Source: Scilla litardierei (lineage: Eukaryota > Streptophyta > Magnoliopsida > Asparagales > Asparagaceae). From it: a stretch of DNA of 64,000 nucleotides. The position numbers and the translations under genes were made by a program. The notes beneath the pieces are model-generated. The model was not told the origin of the DNA and ran no database searches. It was given only the letters and a program-made list of their open reading frames with translations. The stretch lies in NCBI GenBank assembly GCA_030789695.1, contig JAULAV010008621.1, positions 1-64,000 of the forward strand, read 5' to 3'. Shown here piece after piece: positions 59,216-64,000 of this stretch; within the stretch, counting starts at the first letter, position 1; every line of letters begins with the position of its first letter.

Positions 59216-61268
59216 TAATGAACAATTTTTTTATTTGGCTAAAATATATGGTTAGAACATTAAGTTTGAGGAAAAAAATTCTATCAGGGCCATTTTTTAT
59301 AGTCATGAGATGTTAATATGAAATGGTTAAAAAGAAGAAAGTGGGTTCATTTGTGCATGAGACAAAAAAATTTGTCTAATGCTACATGTGGCCTGTAATT
59401 GACAGATCCATAGGTTAGCAACATTATAAAAAGATATGCATCGTACTTTGTCATCAATGCTTTTTCCAAATAATCCTTTTTTCTATTTACAAACGTTAAT
59501 TTAAAAGTAAGAGGGAATTTGACTACGTGGAAGAGGGGGAAAAACTGCGAACGTAAGACAGCTTCAACAATTTTGAGATCATGATAGAGGAAAATAAAAC
59601 ACTAGCAAGTTACTCAAGTAGGCTGGCCCTAATTCAAACTGTTGCTCCTCTCTTTCTCCCCTCTCGCCTAGCCCCATCTCGCCCTATCTCCCGATCTCTC
59701 TCCCCCATGCCCTGGCTCGTAATCTTCTCTCCCCTAAGCCCATCTGGAGCCCTCTTCATGCGCTCTACTCAAGCAATCGTCAACACTCACGCTCTCCTCA
59801 GGCGATCGTCAATAGCTCGAGCGATTCGAAGCGCAGTGGCCTCTCTTATGCTAAGCACCATCGTCGAAACCCAGAAATTTTCATCGTCTTCCCTTTTTGT
59901 GAGATCGATCGAGGGTCTTGCTTCTTCGTTGCCGTTCCGCCGCTCAAGCATTATCCGCTAAGAAAAACTTTGGGTGAGGGTTTCATCGATCTCATTTAAG
60001 TTCTAACTCTCGCATATCGGTTGCTTTGAAGCCGTGGGGGCCATGGCATGCTTTAACTCACTTGAAGCAGATTAGGGAGGCCTTTTGACAAGTCCACCTT
60101 CGTTGTTGATGGATTTGACTCCTCGCTCTCCAATGAAAAAAGGACTATCCTTTTTTCTCTTCAAAAGGGGTTCTTCCTGATTTCCTTGAGTGTAGTGAAT
60201 TTTCTTTCAATATCACCAAATTCAGATGAAGCATACCCTAAATGCCGAATTTGCTTGATGATCTTTTTTGTGTGTGGGGAAAAACACTAAAAGGAGTTGT
60301 TTTTTCAAATATTCCTTTGCACAAGGCAGTGATAAATAAGGTGAAGAGCTGAAAAATTTTTGATTTTTTAATTGCACAACTATGAATTGTAGGTTTGAAA
60401 TGAATTAGATTGGAGATTTTATTTTTTTTAATTCTTTGCTTTGTTCATCTGCTTATCATCATGGTTTAAAAAGTTGGCATTTTTAATTTCATGATTATAT
60501 GAAAAATAGAGCGTGTCATCAACGATCGTTGGCTTTGTAGGACTATTTGTAACCGTAAAGACCCATGCGAGGCTTAACTTTTGTTACAAATTCCATTTGG
60601 TGATATTTACTAGGATTTAGGATTTAATTTCCTAAGCAAACTGAATCCTTATAAATTAGGACATCAATTGTGGTTGATGATTCCATGAGGCTAACGATTA
60701 TGTGCTTCTATTTGGATTTTGGAAAATTCATAATTAGTATGTAATTGAATCAGATTCGGGATTAATATTGTGTTGGCTTGTTTTCTTTTCAAGCATGAAG
60801 AATTTTAATGCTCTACTTTCGTTTATTTTAATTACTTCTTTCGTTCTTAACTTATTTTTTTGACAAAAAAAGTAGTGCTTGAAGTCCTAATCATGCTCTA
60901 TATCAATATATATGACAAGAAATTACGTTACGCGAAACATTTTACGAGATAAATGGGTGTCTCTAGTTTAACATTTTTAATTAAATCGGGTTCTCTAGTT
61001 GATTTCTCTCTGTTTCTGATTGTTTTTATTGGAATTTTGTTTGAATTTGCAGAAAGAGAAGGCAAAAGTTATTTAAACCTTGCTGTTTGTTGCTGGAATC
61101 AATACACTGCTTCAGACCCATTTCAGCTGTCGGCTTCCGACAGTGATCAGAGGGTCGTTTATCTTCATCTTCCTACCCTTTCGATTTCTCAGTCACAGAT
61201 TCGTTTACATTATTAACCAATATGAGGTTTATTTTAAATCTCTCAATGTGTTTATACTGTTTTTTAAT
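59216..61268. other. Unassigned region, possibly CACTA interior with captured gene leader
   Basis: 59640-59950 is pyrimidine-rich and then moderately GC-rich, with words such as CCATCGTCGAAACCCAG and CTTCGTTGCCGTTCCGCCG, like the 5' leader and first exon of a plant gene. The 126-codon frame 59581-59961 is rich in Ser, Arg and Leu and matches nothing I know. The following 1.2 kb is AT-rich and intron-like, with a GAATTTGCAG acceptor-like site near 61052. No product is assigned. Confidence 0.35.
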
Positions 61269-61990
61269 GTGCGTCGACTACCGCGAGTTGAACAAAGTCA
61301 CCGTGAAGAACAAGTACCCTGTGCCGCGCATCGACGATCTTTTCGATCAACTCGGGGGTCAAGCATCTATTTGAAGCTGGATCTGAGGACAGGGTACCAT
61401 CAAGTGAAGGTGAAAGACGAAGATGTTTCCAAAACTGCATTCAGGACCAGATACGGACATTGGAGTACTTAGTAATGCCGTTTGGTGTGACCAATGCACC
61501 CGCGGTATTTATGAGTCTCATGAACCAAGTATTGCATGAATACTTGGACAAGTTCGTTGTAGTCTACATCGATGACATTCTCATCTATTTGAAGAATGCG
61601 GTGGAGCATGCAGAATATCTCAAGAAGGTTCTCGAGACCCTGAGAAGACACCAGCTTTATGCCAAACTTAGCAAGTGCGATTTCTGGCTGAATGAAGTGG
61701 CGGTTCTAGGCCACGTAGTGTCCAGAGAAGGGATTGCTGTTGATCCTGAAAAAGTAGCCGCTGTTCAAAACTAGCCAGTCCCTCGAACGGTGACCGAGAT
61801 TCGAAGCTTCTTGGGACTCGCTGGCTATTACCGAAGGTTCATCAAAGATTCTCAAAGATTGCAGGAGCCATGACGCGATTGACGAGAAAGGACGTGGTGT
61901 TTGTTTCGTCAAAAGCATGCGAGGAGGCTTTTTAGGAGTTGAAGAAGAGGTTGACGACTGCACCTATTTTGATCATTCTAGACCGATCAA
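61269..61990 (+). pseudogene. Ty3/gypsy reverse transcriptase, degenerate
   Basis: [20 protein letters not shown], then after a frame change [20 protein letters not shown], and after another [26 protein letters not shown] (YIDD catalytic motif, 61558-61590), [20 protein letters not shown], a stop, then [20 protein letters not shown]. This is the middle and C-terminal part of a gypsy RT. The N-terminal fingers are missing, and at least three frameshifts or stops are present. It is not a copy of the RT fragment at 26432-26928 but belongs to the same superfamily. Confidence 0.9.
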
Positions 61991-62572
61991 GAGGATTCGA
62001 AGTCTTCTGTGATGCATCTGGTAAGTGATGCATCTGGTAAGGGACTTGGATGCGTGCTACATCAGCACGATCGAGTCGTAGCATATGCATCTAGGCAATT
62101 GAAGATCCATGAGAAGAACTACCCCACGCATGATCTTGAGTTGGCAGCAGTGATTTTTGCATTGAAGATTTTGAGGCATTTTCTATTGGGGGAGCACGTG
62201 AATATGTTCTCGGATCATAAGAGTCTGAAGTATCTCTTCACTCAGAAGGAGCTCAACATGCATCAGAGATGATGGATAGAACTCATGGCGGATTATGACA
62301 TTGAGCTTCAGTACCATCCTGGGAAAGTCAATGTCGTACCTGATGCATTGAGTCGTCTACCAACGATGATAACCCTTACAACTCAGTTGAGGTTGCAACA
62401 AGAGATCTGGGACATGGGTATAGAAGTGATTCTACCAGGGATGACTGCATCTTTGATGGAAATGCATATCCAGTCGACCTTGGTAGAGAGGATCAAGTCT
62501 ACTCAGATGGACGATGAGAAGCTGCAGAAGATCAAAGATTTGGTGATAGCAGACCAGATGCCAGAGTTTTAG
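61991..62572 (+). pseudogene. Ty3/gypsy RNase H and linker
   Basis: [10 protein letters not shown] then, in frame from 62009, [40 protein letters not shown] and [17 protein letters not shown], with a stop at 62270-62272. It resumes [20 protein letters not shown] and ALSRL at 62285. The segment TGATGCATCTGGTAAG is duplicated in tandem at 62009-62040, repeating the DASGK codons and breaking the frame. Asp and Glu of the RNase H site are visible. Confidence 0.88.
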
Positions 62573-62947
62573 ATTCATGCAGATGGATCCTTGAGGTATG
62601 AGGACAGGATATGTGTATCTTCCGGTGCCATTAGAGAGGAGCTGTTCGAGGAAGCTCACAACTCTCCTTACTCTATACATCCTGGGGGTACCAAGATGTA
62701 TCAGGATCTGCGACAACATTACTGGTGGCATGGCATGAAGAGACGCGTCGCATGGAGCATAGCGAAGTGTATTGTGTGCCAGCAGGTGAAGGCTGAACAT
62801 CAAAGGACTGTCGGCCTATTACAGCCTTTGCACATTCCGAAGTGGAAATGGCAGCATATCACGATGGACTTCATGAAAGGACTACCCAAGAGTACGAAGC
62901 AAAATGACGATGTCTGGATGATTGTAGATCGATTGACCAAGACATAG
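62573..62947 (+). pseudogene. Ty3/gypsy integrase, truncated after the first catalytic region
   Basis: Frame 62591-62947: HNSPYSIHPGGTKMYQDLRQ, HYWWHGMKRRVAWSIAKC and CIVCQQVKAEHQR form the HHCC zinc-binding domain. WQHITMDFMKGLPKS carries the first catalytic Asp and DDVWMIVDRLTKT follows. The element stops here: the rest of the core and the C-terminal domain are gone, and non-coding DNA follows. Confidence 0.88.
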
Positions 62948-64000
62948 TCTCATATTTGCATACTTTATGACAAGATGCTTCCATACCCTGATGTGTTTCA
63001 TATTAAGAATGATGGAGTTATATGTTAATTAGAAACATAAGATGTTATAGTGTAAGTGAAATTTGTCATGAAGAGAATGGTAGCTTCACAAAAATTAACA
63101 CCACAAAAATTAACACCACATAGACCAAAGTGCCACATGGATCAGCGTGCTACGGAATTATGGGATGCCTCCTCTTGAATACATGGGGGCCACCTCTTGA
63201 ATCTATGTGTGGTATGATAGACGTCATGGACCTAAGTGCTACATAGACCAGCGTGCCACGAAAATGCCGGGGGCCACCTCCTGAATCCATAGGAGCCACC
63301 TCTAGAATTCATGAGTCACATTTTAGGCACGCTGGTATAGATGGGATCCCTTATATGTTGCATTGGTTTTCATAACCATTCATATGCATCATGTGCATAT
63401 CTATGAGGGTCTGCCTTTACTTCATGCTTATTTAATTCTGTAGCTCTTACTTTCCAATATTTGCTTGTGATGTTGTTTACTTTCCCTGCATGTTAATTCA
63501 GTAGAACTTATTTATAGTACTTGTTCCTTGCGTTAATAGTAACATGTTTACAGTTAAGTGACCAGACCCGAGGTAGGAATAATAGTTCTAAAACTAGACC
63601 ATACCTAGCGATGTTAGGATTTCCTACTAGGTCACGCGTTAACGTGTCCCATTTTCTTTTTTCAGGTTTCAGAGCAGTACAGCCAGATCAGGCCTGACTC
63701 AGGAGTTAGCTTTCAGTTCGTGGTAGAGATGAAATTCTCAGAGGGCAGCCTCTTCAGTTGGTTCTCAGGGTAGTCTACGGAGTGAGTTGTACTGGTGTGG
63801 ACCTTTATGTCCTTTTGGAATTTTTATGGGATTTCTTCTGTTTTTCACTTTTGTATTTGAGGATGAGATGAGGTAAATAAAGAGGTACCTTTGTTTTAAT
63901 AATAAAGAATGTTGGACTTCTATAGATTGTCTCTTATTTTCTATGTTGGAGCATTACTTGTAATTCCCAGCATGTGCACAGTGACTTGCATTATTCATCT
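62948..64000. other. Non-coding region, possibly retrotransposon 3' or LTR DNA
   Basis: No protein is recognisable. 63115-63320 contains an imperfect repeat of AGNGCNACATNGANCAGCGTG and GGGGGCCACCTCYTGAATCC-like words. 63540-63960 has a TTTTCTTTTTTCAGG site and an AATAAAGA-type polyadenylation-like signal (63876, 63901). This may be the 3' end of the gypsy element or a separate LTR, but no terminal repeats could be matched by eye. Confidence 0.4.

Noticed and set aside
59581..59961. 126-codon Ser/Arg/Leu-rich open frame
   Set aside because: Low-complexity pyrimidine-rich leader-like sequence with no recognisable domain, so I do not call it a gene.
61080..61472. 130-codon open frame as one protein
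   Set aside because: Only its last third is reverse transcriptase. The upstream part is non-coding sequence read through by chance.

Overview
This window looks like pericentromeric or centromere-adjacent heterochromatin of a flowering plant, probably a eudicot. The evidence is an AT-rich tandem satellite filling more than half of the window, Ty1/copia and Ty3/gypsy retrotransposon remnants, CACTA and Helitron DNA transposons, and intron-bearing fragments of plant genes. I see no intact host gene, no rRNA or tRNA gene, and nothing prokaryotic. The species cannot be named from sequence alone.

The backbone is one satellite family with monomers of about 144-148 bp, roughly 240 copies, in five arrays: A (1-5808, plus), B (14108-23019, minus), C (25681-34188, plus), D (38779-41139, plus) and E (47138-58869, plus). 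The best-conserved part of the monomer carries, on its complement, a motif very close to the 17-bp CENP-B box. At least one copy (20338-20354) matches it at 16 of 17 positions. Arrays A, B and C share a higher-order repeat of about 13 monomers (about 1.88 kb) with diagnostic variants at matching offsets, so they come from one array that was duplicated and inverted.

Mobile elements interrupt the satellite. (1) 5809-14107 is a non-autonomous Helitron with a TC start and a hairpin-CTAG end. It carries co-oriented fragments of a serine carboxypeptidase-like gene, a small heat shock protein, a 3-methyladenine DNA glycosylase (exons present twice), a DEAD-box helicase and a VPS62/DUF946 gene. (2) 23026-24817 is a copia-type LTR plus gag remnant on the minus strand. 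(3) 24818-25680 and 29600-30608 are two copies of one copia gag/pre-integrase fragment that share a junction with the satellite. (4) 26432-26928 is a gypsy reverse transcriptase fragment fused in frame with satellite. (5) 34189-38778 is a complete Pack-CACTA element with CACTACTACA terminal repeats. It holds the last exon of a NIP5;1-type boric acid channel and a chimeric exon joining branched-chain aminotransferase to PP2C phosphatase. (6) 41140-47137 is a 5'-truncated, multiply disabled copia element with its 3' LTR. (7) 52861-53089 and 58870 onward are left ends of a second CACTA family.

The right end (58870-64000) leaves the satellite. It holds the CACTA end, a pyrimidine-rich leader-like stretch, a decayed gypsy pol fragment (61269-62947) and LTR-like non-coding DNA. 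No gene here appears functional. The interest lies in satellite architecture, transposon-driven gene-fragment capture, and co-amplification of retroelement pieces with the satellite.
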